The notes below the pieces were generated by a model. That model ran no database searches. It was not told the DNA's origin and was given only the letters and a program-made list of their open reading frames with translations. The position numbers and the translations under genes are program-made. DNA of 55,532 nt from CAYRGG01 sp964423745 (GTDB taxonomy: Bacteria; Pseudomonadota; Gammaproteobacteria; Competibacterales; Competibacteraceae). Each line of letters begins with the position of its first letter. Within the stretch, counting starts at the first letter, position 1. Of this stretch, positions 17,486 through 25,628 are shown piece by piece. The DNA is taken from positions 1 to 55,532 of the forward strand of contig CAYRGG010000025.1 of assembly GCA_964423745.1 (NCBI GenBank), given 5' to 3'.

Positions 17486-19305
17486 GGGTAGATCAGCTCA
17501 GTCGATGGAAAGGCTATCTATGGGCTATCCTGCTTAGCCTTACTACGCCGGCAGTCGTTGCCGAAGCGACAGCTGACCACATGGGATTTTTTGATGTCTA
17601 TCAACAAAACCGGGAACAGGATACGGCCAATTACATCACCGAAGACTTTCTACTATTAGCATACAGCATGATTCGCCAGCAAGCGCTGGCGGACATGGAG
17701 GAAAAAAAGTTGCTCCCCCTATGGCAGAAGCTCTTGGCCAAGCTCGACAAAGCGATTGAGAGCGACAGCAAAGATCCTGCTGCCGTCGCTAATCAGGATT
17801 TTATCGCCGTGTTGAATGCGCTTTTGGCGGACAAGAAAACCCTTGACTCCAAACGCGCTCAAGCCGAGCTGAAGCTGATCCTGGATGCGCAAGGCATCGC
17901 CGCCTCTCCTCTTTGGGACATGAGCATCGACTACAGTCAATTCAAGCCCCGGGGCCGTTACACAGAAACCCCCGAGTTAGCTGCCTATTTCCGCGCTGTA
18001 CGATACGCTAACACAGTTTTGTTTGCCATCAAGGAGAGCGATGCGACTAGCGTATCAACCGCCATGGCTGATCGAATGGCAGCACAGGCATTAGCGTTGG
18101 CGAAACTGTTACACGAGGATAAACAAATTGCGCCTCTCTATAAAGAGCTGAATGAACAGCTGGTGTGGCAATTTGGGCCTAGCAACGACTTGACCAGTCG
18201 AGATTTGCTCACAGTTGTCAAGAAAACAGATGCTAAGGATATGGCGGCGGTGCGTAAGGCGCTTTTAAAGTATGCCCAAAACCATCAACGTCAGCCGCGC
18301 ATCCTCAGCGGTGTTGTGGATGCGAGCAAACTGGAGGAAGGAACAGAGCCGAAGGACGTATTGACAGGCTGGCGGCTCATGCCCTCCCGCTACAGCCCTG
18401 ACAGCGCCGCCTTCCAGCAATTACTTTATGATCAGGTCGGTACCTATATCAACGACTGCTCGGACTGCCAGCCGCCTTTTGGATTAGCTGTCATCGAAGG
18501 CAAACCCGTGAAAGGATTTCCCATGGGCCTAGAATTGATGGCGCTGCTGGGCAGCGCCAGCGCCCATGAAGCGGTGCAGACGGAACGACAAAACCGTTTT
18601 GAGGGCTACGAAGAGGCTTTTCAAAAAGCATCGCAGGAGTTAGCCAATGCCTCTGGTTTGGCCAAAGACCATATGCTTTTGATGCGCACTTGGTTGAGCA
18701 ATGGGGAGAATCCAAATAATCCCGAAAATCCTGATAATGCTAATGATGCTAAAAACCACAATCGCCATCTCAACTCAATGCTTGCCTTTTGGACCTGGCA
18801 ACGCTATTTGGAGCTGCTGTACAGTAAGCAACCCTATACTCCATCGGGCAAATCTCTGCAAGTTTCAAAAGCCAGAACCGGCGCTTGGCTCGAACCCGCC
18901 GTGGAACTGTATTTAGCCTTATCCCATGTGGCCGCTAATCAAGGCCAGATGACTGAGCATCCAGCTTGGAAACCGTTTGAAGCCATTCTACAGCGCTGCC
19001 TCGCCATCAGCTTCCGGGAACTTCAGGAAAATCCCTTGAGCGCAAAAGACCAAGGGTTTCTCAATAACTTGGACCAGCAACTGCTAAAGCTTACTAAAAA
19101 TAAAGACCAGCCCATCGTCGTGGATATACATACCAATCCTGCCAGCCAGGAAGTCGTTCAGGAAGGCATTGGCTTCGCCCGAGTGGTATCGCAGGACAAA
19201 GCGCGTGGCGCACTGTTTACCCATTATGAATTCAAGCAACCGCTGCAGGAACGGTTGGATAACGACCAATGGTTAACCCAACTGCGCAGCGGGAAACAAC
19301 CGTAA
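17482..19305 (+). CDS. Exported DUF3160 protein
   Basis: The 607-residue product starts at ATG 17482, overlapping the preceding stop by four bases. A signal peptide (GYLWAILLSLTTPAVVAEA) is followed by a long alpha-helical protein. The segment YSQFKPRGRYTETPELAAYFRAVRY near residue 155 is the hallmark of DUF3160, an uncharacterised domain of secreted and membrane proteins. Two CxxC-like cysteines lie in NDCSDCQPPFGL (near residue 330), and an N/P/D-rich loop lies near residue 415. No enzymatic motif is visible. It sits in the middle of the caspase array and is probably exported with its partners. Confidence 0.85.
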   Translation: MRVDQLSRWKGYLWAILLSLTTPAVVAEATADHMGFFDVYQQNREQDTANYITEDFLLLAYSMIRQQALADMEEKKLLPLWQKLLAKLDKAIESDSKDPAAVANQDFIAVLNALLADKKTLDSKRAQAELKLILDAQGIAASPLWDMSIDYSQFKPRGRYTETPELAAYFRAVRYANTVLFAIKESDATSVSTAMADRMAAQALALAKLLHEDKQIAPLYKELNEQLVWQFGPSNDLTSRDLLTVVKKTDAKDMAAVRKALLKYAQNHQRQPRILSGVVDASKLEEGTEPKDVLTGWRLMPSRYSPDSAAFQQLLYDQVGTYINDCSDCQPPFGLAVIEGKPVKGFPMGLELMALLGSASAHEAVQTERQNRFEGYEEAFQKASQELANASGLAKDHMLLMRTWLSNGENPNNPENPDNANDAKNHNRHLNSMLAFWTWQRYLELLYSKQPYTPSGKSLQVSKARTGAWLEPAVELYLALSHVAANQGQMTEHPAWKPFEAILQRCLAISFRELQENPLSAKDQGFLNNLDQQLLKLTKNKDQPIVVDIHTNPASQEVVQEGIGFARVVSQDKARGALFTHYEFKQPLQERLDNDQWLTQLRSGKQP

Positions 19306-19323
19306 CATTCAATTTTAGCTTGC

Positions 19324-19350
19324 GAGGAAAAGCGATGGCTGCTTTTCCTC
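19324..19350 (+). promoter_or_regulatory. Perfect 10-bp hairpin before the third caspase gene
   Basis: GAGGAAAAGC at 19324-19333 and GCTTTTCCTC at 19341-19350 form a perfect 10-bp inverted repeat with a 7-base loop. The left arm contains GAGG, the ribosome site of the 10-codon leader ORF whose ATG lies in the loop. Folding would therefore hide the leader start. There is no T run after it, so it is not an ordinary terminator. Confidence 0.6.
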
Positions 19351-19367
19351 AGGTAAAGCAGCCATGA
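19335..19367 (+). CDS. Ten-codon leader ORF coupled to the caspase gene
   Basis: ATG 19335, 7 bases after GAGG, opens a reading frame for MAAFPQVKQP with a TGA at 19365-19367. That stop overlaps the ATG of the downstream caspase gene (ATGA), which itself has no good ribosome site of its own beyond AGG. The arrangement is that of a coupled leader peptide whose translation decides that of the main gene. The hairpin covering its ribosome site would be the control element. This is inferred from sequence only. Confidence 0.45.
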   Translation: MAAFPQVKQP

Positions 19368-21130
19368 GATCACTCCACATCAAGCGCTTGTTGTCTGTTT
19401 TGTTCATCCTATCCATTACTCCAGCCCATGCAGAGCGGCATGCGTTATTGGTGGGAATCAGCGAGTATGAATCCCCTCTCGTATCAGACTTAGAAGGGCC
19501 TGTCCACGATATAGCGGCATTGAAAAAAGCACTCATAGAACATTGGGAGTTCCCTGAAAAAAGTATCGTCACCTTGGTCGATAGCGACGCGACCCGACCT
19601 CGGGTGCTGGAAGAATTAGGAAAGCTTAAAGACAAAACCAATCCTGGTGATCATATCTTTTTTTACTTCAGCGGTCATGGCACCAGCCGCAGGGACGAAG
19701 GCCATGACATTCCTTTACCCCACACGTCGGGCGCATTGATTCCAGTGGATTTTCCTGGAGACGGATCATATGAAGAGCAGTTAGAGAAAATCATCATCGG
19801 TAAGCGTGACATCCGTCCCTTGCTCACCGTCTTAGATGAGGGCGAACGCAATATATTCGTTGCCATCGATAGCTGTTACTCGGGTAATGCCGTGCGCAAT
19901 GTTTTTGGACCTATCGTTCCAAAGGGCTTTAGGACAAAAACCCGCTTTGTAAAGATGACACCGTCTGCCGCACCCCGAGGTCTTACCCGCACCAAGAGAA
20001 CCCTAAATATGATGGATGACCCCGATCTCTGTGGTTACCGCTGTGGGACCAAAGAAATCGAACCTTACCCTTACCGCAATGTTTTTTTTCTCTCAGCCGC
20101 CAGCGATGCTGAGATAGCAGAAGACATCAGCGGAGCGAATTTGCGTTATTTACCGACAGTTGACGGCAAACCCCATGGCGCCTTTTCCGACGCTTTGCTG
20201 CGGGTGCTTACAGGTGATTTGAACGCCGACACTAACAATGATGGCTCATTGATCTATGACGAAATTCGCCGTGTCATAAAAGATTTCATGGGGAATCGGC
20301 AATATTCTCATACGCCTCAAGTACTTCCTCAAATTCAGGAAGACATCAAAAAGTTAGCCCAAAGGCAGGTTTTTGAGTATACCAAAGGCATTCCCTTTGC
20401 TTCAGCAGCGGCTATCGATTTAGAAAACAAACCTATCTTGCGTGTTCAGCTCGTGGAACACGATGATGCCTTAAAAGCTATCCTCGAAAGCATAGAGGGT
20501 GTCGAATTAGTTGATGAGAATCCTGAGATCGGCATCAAGCGTAAAGGGGAAGATACGCTGTTGATAAGTGGCGCAGGCGATTTGATCGTTCGTCTGCAAA
20601 ACAATCCTTCTCCAGAAGTCCTAGGGCAGCGTATTCAACAGCAATTATGGATAAAAAAATTACTCCAGGCGGCCACGGGAAAAGCCAGGTTTAATATCAC
20701 CTTGGATCAGCTGGATAGCCATCGAGGCGTCACTGCTGTGGAAGGCGACCATGTGGCTTTCACCGTCCGTTCTGAGAAACCGGCTTATCTGCTGTTGTTG
20801 GTTGTAGATTCAAAGGGTGCCGTCAGCGTCCTTTATCCGTTCGATGAAACTGAACTCAAGCCTATTCCGGCAGACCAGGTTATCCAGATACCTCCAGGCG
20901 GTCCTGACGACATCATCGAAGTTACCGAACCCTTCGGCACCGATCAACTGATCATCTATGGGTTTGAGCACATGCCTCCCCTGTTGCAGGATGTTATGGG
21001 CCAACAGCAGTTAACGCCAGGCTCGGATTTACTGGCAAAACTAGAAAATCTATTGCTTGACGAAGATATCACCTTTGCCCGGGAGTCGCTTCAGCTGATT
21101 ACATTACCTCGTCAAGCGCCCTCGCTTTGA
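19364..21130 (+). CDS. Exported caspase-like protease with C-terminal DUF4384
   Basis: The 588-residue product starts at ATG 19364 with a signal peptide ending at PAHAER. The C14 domain (about 25-330) opens RHALLVGISEYE and has His105 in YFSGHG and Cys171 in AIDSCYSG. Its middle carries a D-x-N-x-D-G loop (NADTNNDGSLIYDE, about 289-300) resembling a calcium-binding EF-hand/dockerin loop. A linker follows, then DUF4384 at about 455-550 (VEGDHVAFTVRSEKPAYLLLL, VLYPFDETE). It differs enough from the caspase at 15.4 kb to be an old duplicate. The start overlaps a short leader ORF. Confidence 0.92.
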   Translation: MRSLHIKRLLSVLFILSITPAHAERHALLVGISEYESPLVSDLEGPVHDIAALKKALIEHWEFPEKSIVTLVDSDATRPRVLEELGKLKDKTNPGDHIFFYFSGHGTSRRDEGHDIPLPHTSGALIPVDFPGDGSYEEQLEKIIIGKRDIRPLLTVLDEGERNIFVAIDSCYSGNAVRNVFGPIVPKGFRTKTRFVKMTPSAAPRGLTRTKRTLNMMDDPDLCGYRCGTKEIEPYPYRNVFFLSAASDAEIAEDISGANLRYLPTVDGKPHGAFSDALLRVLTGDLNADTNNDGSLIYDEIRRVIKDFMGNRQYSHTPQVLPQIQEDIKKLAQRQVFEYTKGIPFASAAAIDLENKPILRVQLVEHDDALKAILESIEGVELVDENPEIGIKRKGEDTLLISGAGDLIVRLQNNPSPEVLGQRIQQQLWIKKLLQAATGKARFNITLDQLDSHRGVTAVEGDHVAFTVRSEKPAYLLLLVVDSKGAVSVLYPFDETELKPIPADQVIQIPPGGPDDIIEVTEPFGTDQLIIYGFEHMPPLLQDVMGQQQLTPGSDLLAKLENLLLDEDITFARESLQLITLPRQAPSL

Positions 21131-21158
21131 TTTATTACAGCAAAGAGAATGTTTGGTC

Positions 21159-22025
21159 ATGACTCAATGGAAGCTGTCAAATATAGTGCTGATAGGCATA
21201 CTCACTCTACTAGGATCTACTCAAGGGTGGTGCCAAGACAATCACGGTTGCAGTTTGGCAGAAAATTATTTCAACCAAGCTCAGGAGACAGCATCACCCG
21301 AAAAACGCCTCGCCTTGCTAGAAAAAGCTATTGACCAGTGCCCTAGCTTTGCAGGGTGGTATTCAGCGGGACGCATCCATCTAGAACTTGGACAACCAGA
21401 AGCAGCGGCTGCTGCTTTTCAAGAAGCACATCAGTTAGCCGACAGCGAAAAATTTGAAGCGCTGTCCTTAGGCCGCTTGGGCGAAGCCTATAAAGCCCAA
21501 GGTAAAGCAGCCGATGGGTTAGCAACGGTGGACAGCGCTCTTGAACGCTTGGGTGAAGATACTCCTCCTGACTGGCTCACTGACCTGCGCCGACGCCTGG
21601 ATGTGACGCTAGCCGACGAAGTGCTTTCAGCAAGAACCATCAAAGACGTGTTGACAGTGACTCGAAGCTTCAGTGTAGAACCCAAGGTGCAGCTTCGGGT
21701 TCACTTTGGCTTTGATAGCGCCGAGTTAGATGATGAAGGTTGGCGGCAAGTTCAAGAGTTGGGACAAGCGTTGACAGAGTTTACGGACGAAAATCACCAG
21801 GTGCTCATCATCGGCCACACCGATCAACAGGGCGAGGAAGACTACAACCAGCGCTTATCCGAAGCCCGTGCCAATACCGTTGTCGCTGTGCTACAGCAAC
21901 AGTTTCCTGAACTCAAAGGCATGCTGGCCGCCGAAGGCCGAGGCGAATCGGCACTTCGTTATAAAGGTAGCGACGAACAAGATCATTATCTCAATCGTCG
22001 GGTGGAGGTCCGCTTAGTCCGCTAA
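21159..22025 (+). CDS. TPR-OmpA-domain envelope protein
   Basis: The start ATG 21159 gives 288 residues beginning TQWKLSNIVLIGILTLLGS, a signal peptide; a TTG two codons earlier is possible. Residues 30-150 are TPR-like helical repeats (ALLEKAIDQCPSFAGWYSAG, LGRLGEAYKAQGKAADGLA). The C-terminal part, about 185-285, is an OmpA-like peptidoglycan-binding domain: VHFGFDSAELDDEGW, VLIIGHTDQQGEEDYNQ and LSEARANTVV with the Asp/Arg that bind diaminopimelate. It would hold the surrounding exported proteases or their partners at the cell wall. Confidence 0.88.
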   Translation: MTQWKLSNIVLIGILTLLGSTQGWCQDNHGCSLAENYFNQAQETASPEKRLALLEKAIDQCPSFAGWYSAGRIHLELGQPEAAAAAFQEAHQLADSEKFEALSLGRLGEAYKAQGKAADGLATVDSALERLGEDTPPDWLTDLRRRLDVTLADEVLSARTIKDVLTVTRSFSVEPKVQLRVHFGFDSAELDDEGWRQVQELGQALTEFTDENHQVLIIGHTDQQGEEDYNQRLSEARANTVVAVLQQQFPELKGMLAAEGRGESALRYKGSDEQDHYLNRRVEVRLVR

Positions 22026-22077
22026 GCGCAAGTTTAAAAACATATCCATAGGATCAGCCATATCACGGAGCATAATA

Positions 22078-22644
22078 ATGAGCAAAATTATTTATTTTAT
22101 CTTGCCTATAGGTGCACTGTTTCTTCTCTCAAGCTGTAATAACAGCGTTCAACAGCCGCCTCAACAGGCCACTGAAGCCAAACAGGCCACTGAAGCCCAG
22201 CAGGAATCAGCCCCCGTGAGCACCAAAGATAAACTCGATAGCGTTCTTCTTAATTTGGTAAAAGCCCGTGAAAAAGGAGGTGAGAAGAGCGTGGTTAGCT
22301 ACGCTAACAGCATTGATTTAGCCTTAGAAAATGGTCAAGTCCCGGTCACTATCATCGGTGTTTCTGAGGAAAAGCTTGCGTCAATCCAGGAAAAGTTGGC
22401 TAACAACGGTGGCACGGAAATTACCACGTTTGAAAACAATCTCTACGCGCTAGTGCCGGTAGAAGCTATTAAACCGTTAGCCGCGGATGACGCTGTTTGG
22501 ACCATGAGTTTATCCCGGCAGATGTTTTATCCCATGGATAAAGCTTCAAAAGGTGGTATTTCTTCACTTAAAGAAACGATGTCACCTCAGTCAGAACCCT
22601 CCTCATCCACTATTCAAGAACAAACGGAGGAAACGCAACCATGA
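22078..22644 (+). CDS. Lipoprotein resembling the adjacent subtilase propeptide
   Basis: The 188-residue product has a lipoprotein signal (L-S-S-C, Cys20), a Gln/Ala/Thr-rich linker with a repeated QATEA unit, and a domain at about 85-152. That domain aligns by eye with residues 101-168 of the subtilase that follows: both have a strand, a helix (K-L-A-x-I-Q-E-K-L versus ALEDKIKAL), GGT-x-x-T-T, then N-x-L/V-Y-A and a closing Q-M-x-FYP. It therefore looks like a separate, membrane-tethered copy of the protease propeptide, which could inhibit or chaperone the enzyme. Its stop overlaps the subtilase start by four bases, so they are translated together. Confidence 0.75.
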   Translation: MSKIIYFILPIGALFLLSSCNNSVQQPPQQATEAKQATEAQQESAPVSTKDKLDSVLLNLVKAREKGGEKSVVSYANSIDLALENGQVPVTIIGVSEEKLASIQEKLANNGGTEITTFENNLYALVPVEAIKPLAADDAVWTMSLSRQMFYPMDKASKGGISSLKETMSPQSEPSSSTIQEQTEETQP

Positions 22645-24485
22645 ACATTTATCGTAAGGTGCGCCGGAGTGTTGATGTTTTAAAGGTCTCGCTCCTGGTG
22701 GTCGGTTTTTGGAGTGTGAGTAGCTACGAAGTTTATGGTGGAAACTGTGATTTTTTAAAAAAGGAATTTTCTTTTAACGCAATAGATTTTTCTATTCCAG
22801 AGTCAAGTTCTGAGAAAGCGTGGTTAGCTCAAACCAGTTCAAAGATCAGCGCTAACTTAAAATTATTAGCGAAAGAAGCTCAAGGCAAATCTTTTCAAGT
22901 AGCAGCGGATAAAGCCTTTGAAATGAATGTGCCTTATAACAATGGACGTGCTGCGGTTAGTTTAACTGCGCAGGGTGGAAGATCTAGGCAAGCGCTTGAA
23001 GATAAAATTAAAGCATTGGGTGGAACAGTTACGACAACATTGGACAATACCGTTTATGCTGAACTTCCCTTATCGGAAATTGAGAAACTTGATCAAATTC
23101 AAGAGTTGGAATATGCCCAAGCACAAATGCAGTTTTACCCAACTGAATTTACAAACTTTAAGCAACTTGTCAGCGATGGGCTTGAGGCTACTCAAGCCGC
23201 TCGATTGCACCAAGCGGGTGTTACAGGAAAAGGCGTTAAAATTGGTATTATCGATCTAGGTTTTCATCGCTACGATGAACTGGTCAAAGCGGGCGAATTA
23301 CCTCCACCGAAAGCGCAGCGTTTATTTAGTCAATCAGGACAAACAGGTTCAAATGAGGTACATGGTACAGGATGTGCTGAAATCGTTCATGATATGGCAC
23401 CCGAGGCAGAACTTTACCTGGCAGCTATTGATGGCTATTCTGCCCAGAAGAAATTAGCAGCGGAATGGTTAGTCGAGCAAGGTGTACATATTATTAGTGC
23501 CTCACTGGGAGGTCCGGGGTATCCTACTCACGGACTTACGGAGGCTGATAGGTTGGTAGATAAAATTGTCTCTGAAGATGGCGTTTTATGGGTTAATTCA
23601 GCTGGTAATTATGCCGAAAAGCAGTGGAGTGGAACAACGGTAGATCAAAATCGAAACGGTAGAATCGATGTAACGGACAACCCTAAAGGAGATTTTATCG
23701 TAATCGAGCATTATGGAGGCCCTTTAATTATTAAAACGCTTTGGGATGATTGGGGTAGCAATCCACAAGTGCCGACAGCAAGTCAGGATGTAGATATTTA
23801 CCTGTATGGAGTCGACAAAAAAACTCAAAAACTTATTACGGTAGCTCGTTCTGAAAATCCACAGAATGGGCGTGCAAAGCCAGAAGAAATTATTGCAGGC
23901 AATAATTTTCCTCCTGATGTTTATATATTAGTGCTTATACCTAGACGTGTCACGCAGGCCGTCAACATCCGTGTCGTGCTAGTTCACAGCCAAGCACAAA
24001 TATGCCCTGTTGTTAATACAGGTAGCATTAACGTACCAGGGGCTGCTCATAACGTTTTGGCTGTTGGTGCGGTTAATGTTGCAACTGGAGAGCTATCTCC
24101 TTACAGTTCCCAAGGACCGACGGACGATGGTCGTCTTAAGCCTGAAGTCAGCGCTCCTGATAACAATCTCACTTTGGCCTATGGAAATTCACCAGGACAG
24201 CCAGGCCGATTTCAAGGCACGTCAGCGGCCTGTCCCCATGTATCCGGTTTTGCTGCACTTCTCAAGCAGATGAATCCTAATTTTTCAGTCAATGAACTAC
24301 GCCAGTCGGTGATTCAACATGTTCGTGGAATAGGAGAAGCCCCTAACAATCAATATGGTCATGGACATATCGATGCAAGCAAGGTACAAGTTGCTGGCAC
24401 AGAGACTGAATCAAACACAGATCAAACTTTATCCACCGAGGAATCCTTAGATTTGCTTAAACCGTTATTGGATCTTGGAAAGTAA
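22641..24485 (+). CDS. Exported subtilisin-like serine protease (S8)
   Basis: The 614-residue product starts at ATG 22641, overlapping the lipoprotein stop. A signal segment (VSLLVVGFWSVSSYEVYG) and a prodomain up to about 168 precede the peptidase. The triad is Asp205 in GIIDLGFH, His241 in VHGTG and Ser528 in GTSAACPHVSG; the oxyanion Asn lies in VNSAGN. A NRNGRID loop near 338 looks like a calcium site, and a beta-rich insert lies between the His and Ser halves. It should act in the periplasm or outside. It closes the array of exported proteins and may be activated by, or act on, the caspase-like proteases. Confidence 0.92.
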   Translation: MNIYRKVRRSVDVLKVSLLVVGFWSVSSYEVYGGNCDFLKKEFSFNAIDFSIPESSSEKAWLAQTSSKISANLKLLAKEAQGKSFQVAADKAFEMNVPYNNGRAAVSLTAQGGRSRQALEDKIKALGGTVTTTLDNTVYAELPLSEIEKLDQIQELEYAQAQMQFYPTEFTNFKQLVSDGLEATQAARLHQAGVTGKGVKIGIIDLGFHRYDELVKAGELPPPKAQRLFSQSGQTGSNEVHGTGCAEIVHDMAPEAELYLAAIDGYSAQKKLAAEWLVEQGVHIISASLGGPGYPTHGLTEADRLVDKIVSEDGVLWVNSAGNYAEKQWSGTTVDQNRNGRIDVTDNPKGDFIVIEHYGGPLIIKTLWDDWGSNPQVPTASQDVDIYLYGVDKKTQKLITVARSENPQNGRAKPEEIIAGNNFPPDVYILVLIPRRVTQAVNIRVVLVHSQAQICPVVNTGSINVPGAAHNVLAVGAVNVATGELSPYSSQGPTDDGRLKPEVSAPDNNLTLAYGNSPGQPGRFQGTSAACPHVSGFAALLKQMNPNFSVNELRQSVIQHVRGIGEAPNNQYGHGHIDASKVQVAGTETESNTDQTLSTEESLDLLKPLLDLGK

Positions 24486-24497
24486 GAACAGCTCGAT

Positions 24498-24513
24498 TGT
24501 TCCATGTGAAACG
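24498..24513 (+). other. ParB-site-like sequence 1
   Basis: TGTTCCATGTGAAACG matches the parS consensus TGTTNCACGTGNAACA with two mismatches (positions 8 and 16). Its first 15 bases are a perfect inverted repeat of the second site 31 bases downstream, so the pair could also fold into a hairpin after the subtilase gene. Confidence 0.45.
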
Positions 24514-24542
24514 TTAAATTGATTTAAAAAAAGCGCACAAAT

Positions 24543-24558
24543 TGTTTCACATGGAACA
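24543..24558 (+). other. ParB-site-like sequence 2
   Basis: TGTTTCACATGGAACA differs from the parS consensus at one position (G to A at 9). It forms a 15-bp inverted repeat with site 1; the T-rich TTCTTTT directly after could let this pair act as a terminator as well. Confidence 0.5.
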
Positions 24559-24644
24559 TTCTTTTAATCTCTAATCGTTAATCCCTTAACTCTCCACCTC
24601 CTCCTCAAATCCAGATGAATCCTAACCAAAGGACAGGATATACT

Positions 24645-24664
24645 TGCTTGCTAGCTTGCAAGCA
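24645..24664. promoter_or_regulatory. Inverted repeat upstream of glyQ
   Basis: TGCTTGC and GCAAGCA form a perfect 7-bp inverted repeat around six bases (TAGCTT), 52 bases before the probable glyQ start. It could be an operator or a small mRNA hairpin. No protein partner can be suggested from sequence. Confidence 0.3.
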
Positions 24665-24716
24665 TGAATACTGGGTGAATTAATCTCAGTAAAATTGGCA
24701 GATTTCGGAGGTGTCC

Positions 24717-25628
24717 GTGCGTGATGTAACTACTTTTCAAGGGCTAATCTTAGCCCTGCAAGACTACTGGGCTGAAAGAGGCTGTGTGTTATTACAGCCC
24801 TACGATATGGAGGTAGGTGCAGGGACCTTTCATTCTGCTACATTTTTACGTTCCATTGGACCAGAACCCTGGAGCGCCGCTTATGTTCAGCCTTCTCGTC
24901 GTCCCACCGATGGCCGCTATGGCGACAACCCCAACCGTTTACAACATTACTATCAATTTCAGGTGGTGATAAAGCCCTCGCCTTTGGAATTGCAGGAGCT
25001 TTACCTGGGGTCATTGGCGCACTTAGGTATTGATCCGTTGATACATGACATACGCTTTGTAGAAGACAATTGGGAATCACCCACCTTAGGCGCTTGGGGT
25101 TTAGGCTGGGAAGTGTGGTTAAATGGCATGGAAGTCACACAATTTACCTATTTTCAACAGGTGGGCGGTCTTGACTGTCGACCTGTTATGGGAGAAATCA
25201 CCTACGGCCTGGAGCGGATTGCCATGTATCTACAGAGCGTTGAGAGCGTTTACGATCTTATCTGGACCGACGGCCCCTTTGGTAAAGTCACCTATGGCGA
25301 TGTTTTTCATCAGAACGAGGTGGAGATGTCTACCTATAATTTTGAGCATGCTGATGTTACGTCATTGTTCGTTTGGTTTGATACCTGCGAAGCAGAAAGT
25401 CATCGATTGCTTAAGCTTGGTTTAGCGCTCCCCGCCTACGAAATGACCCTGAAAGCATCTCATACCTTTAATCTGCTGGATGCTCGCAATGCGATCTCTG
25501 TCACAGAGCGACAACGTTTTATATTGCGAGTACGGGAATTAGCTCGCGGCGTTGCGCAAGCCTATTATGACGCTCGTGAGGCTCTCGGTTTTCCCCTTTT
25601 GAAGCAGGAGACAGTCATCAATGCCTAA
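24717..25628 (+). CDS. glyQ: Glycine--tRNA ligase, alpha subunit
   Basis: GlyQ is the catalytic subunit of the bacterial alpha2beta2 glycyl-tRNA synthetase. The sequence contains the class II landmarks: TFQGLILALQDYWAERGCVL, QPYDMEVGAGTFHSATFLR, motif 2 (AAYVQPSRRPTDGRYG), and motif 3 (GEITYGLERIAMYLQ). GTG 24717 (R-D-V-T-T follows), six bases after GGAG, is preferred; GTG 24711 would leave no spacing. About 303 residues is normal. It overlaps glyS by 8 bases. Confidence 0.97.
   Translation: MRDVTTFQGLILALQDYWAERGCVLLQPYDMEVGAGTFHSATFLRSIGPEPWSAAYVQPSRRPTDGRYGDNPNRLQHYYQFQVVIKPSPLELQELYLGSLAHLGIDPLIHDIRFVEDNWESPTLGAWGLGWEVWLNGMEVTQFTYFQQVGGLDCRPVMGEITYGLERIAMYLQSVESVYDLIWTDGPFGKVTYGDVFHQNEVEMSTYNFEHADVTSLFVWFDTCEAESHRLLKLGLALPAYEMTLKASHTFNLLDARNAISVTERQRFILRVRELARGVAQAYYDAREALGFPLLKQETVINA

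Noticed and set aside
22150..22205. Repeated QATEA codons in the lipoprotein
   Set aside because: A short linker repeat behind the lipid anchor; no sign of a mobile or regulatory repeat.
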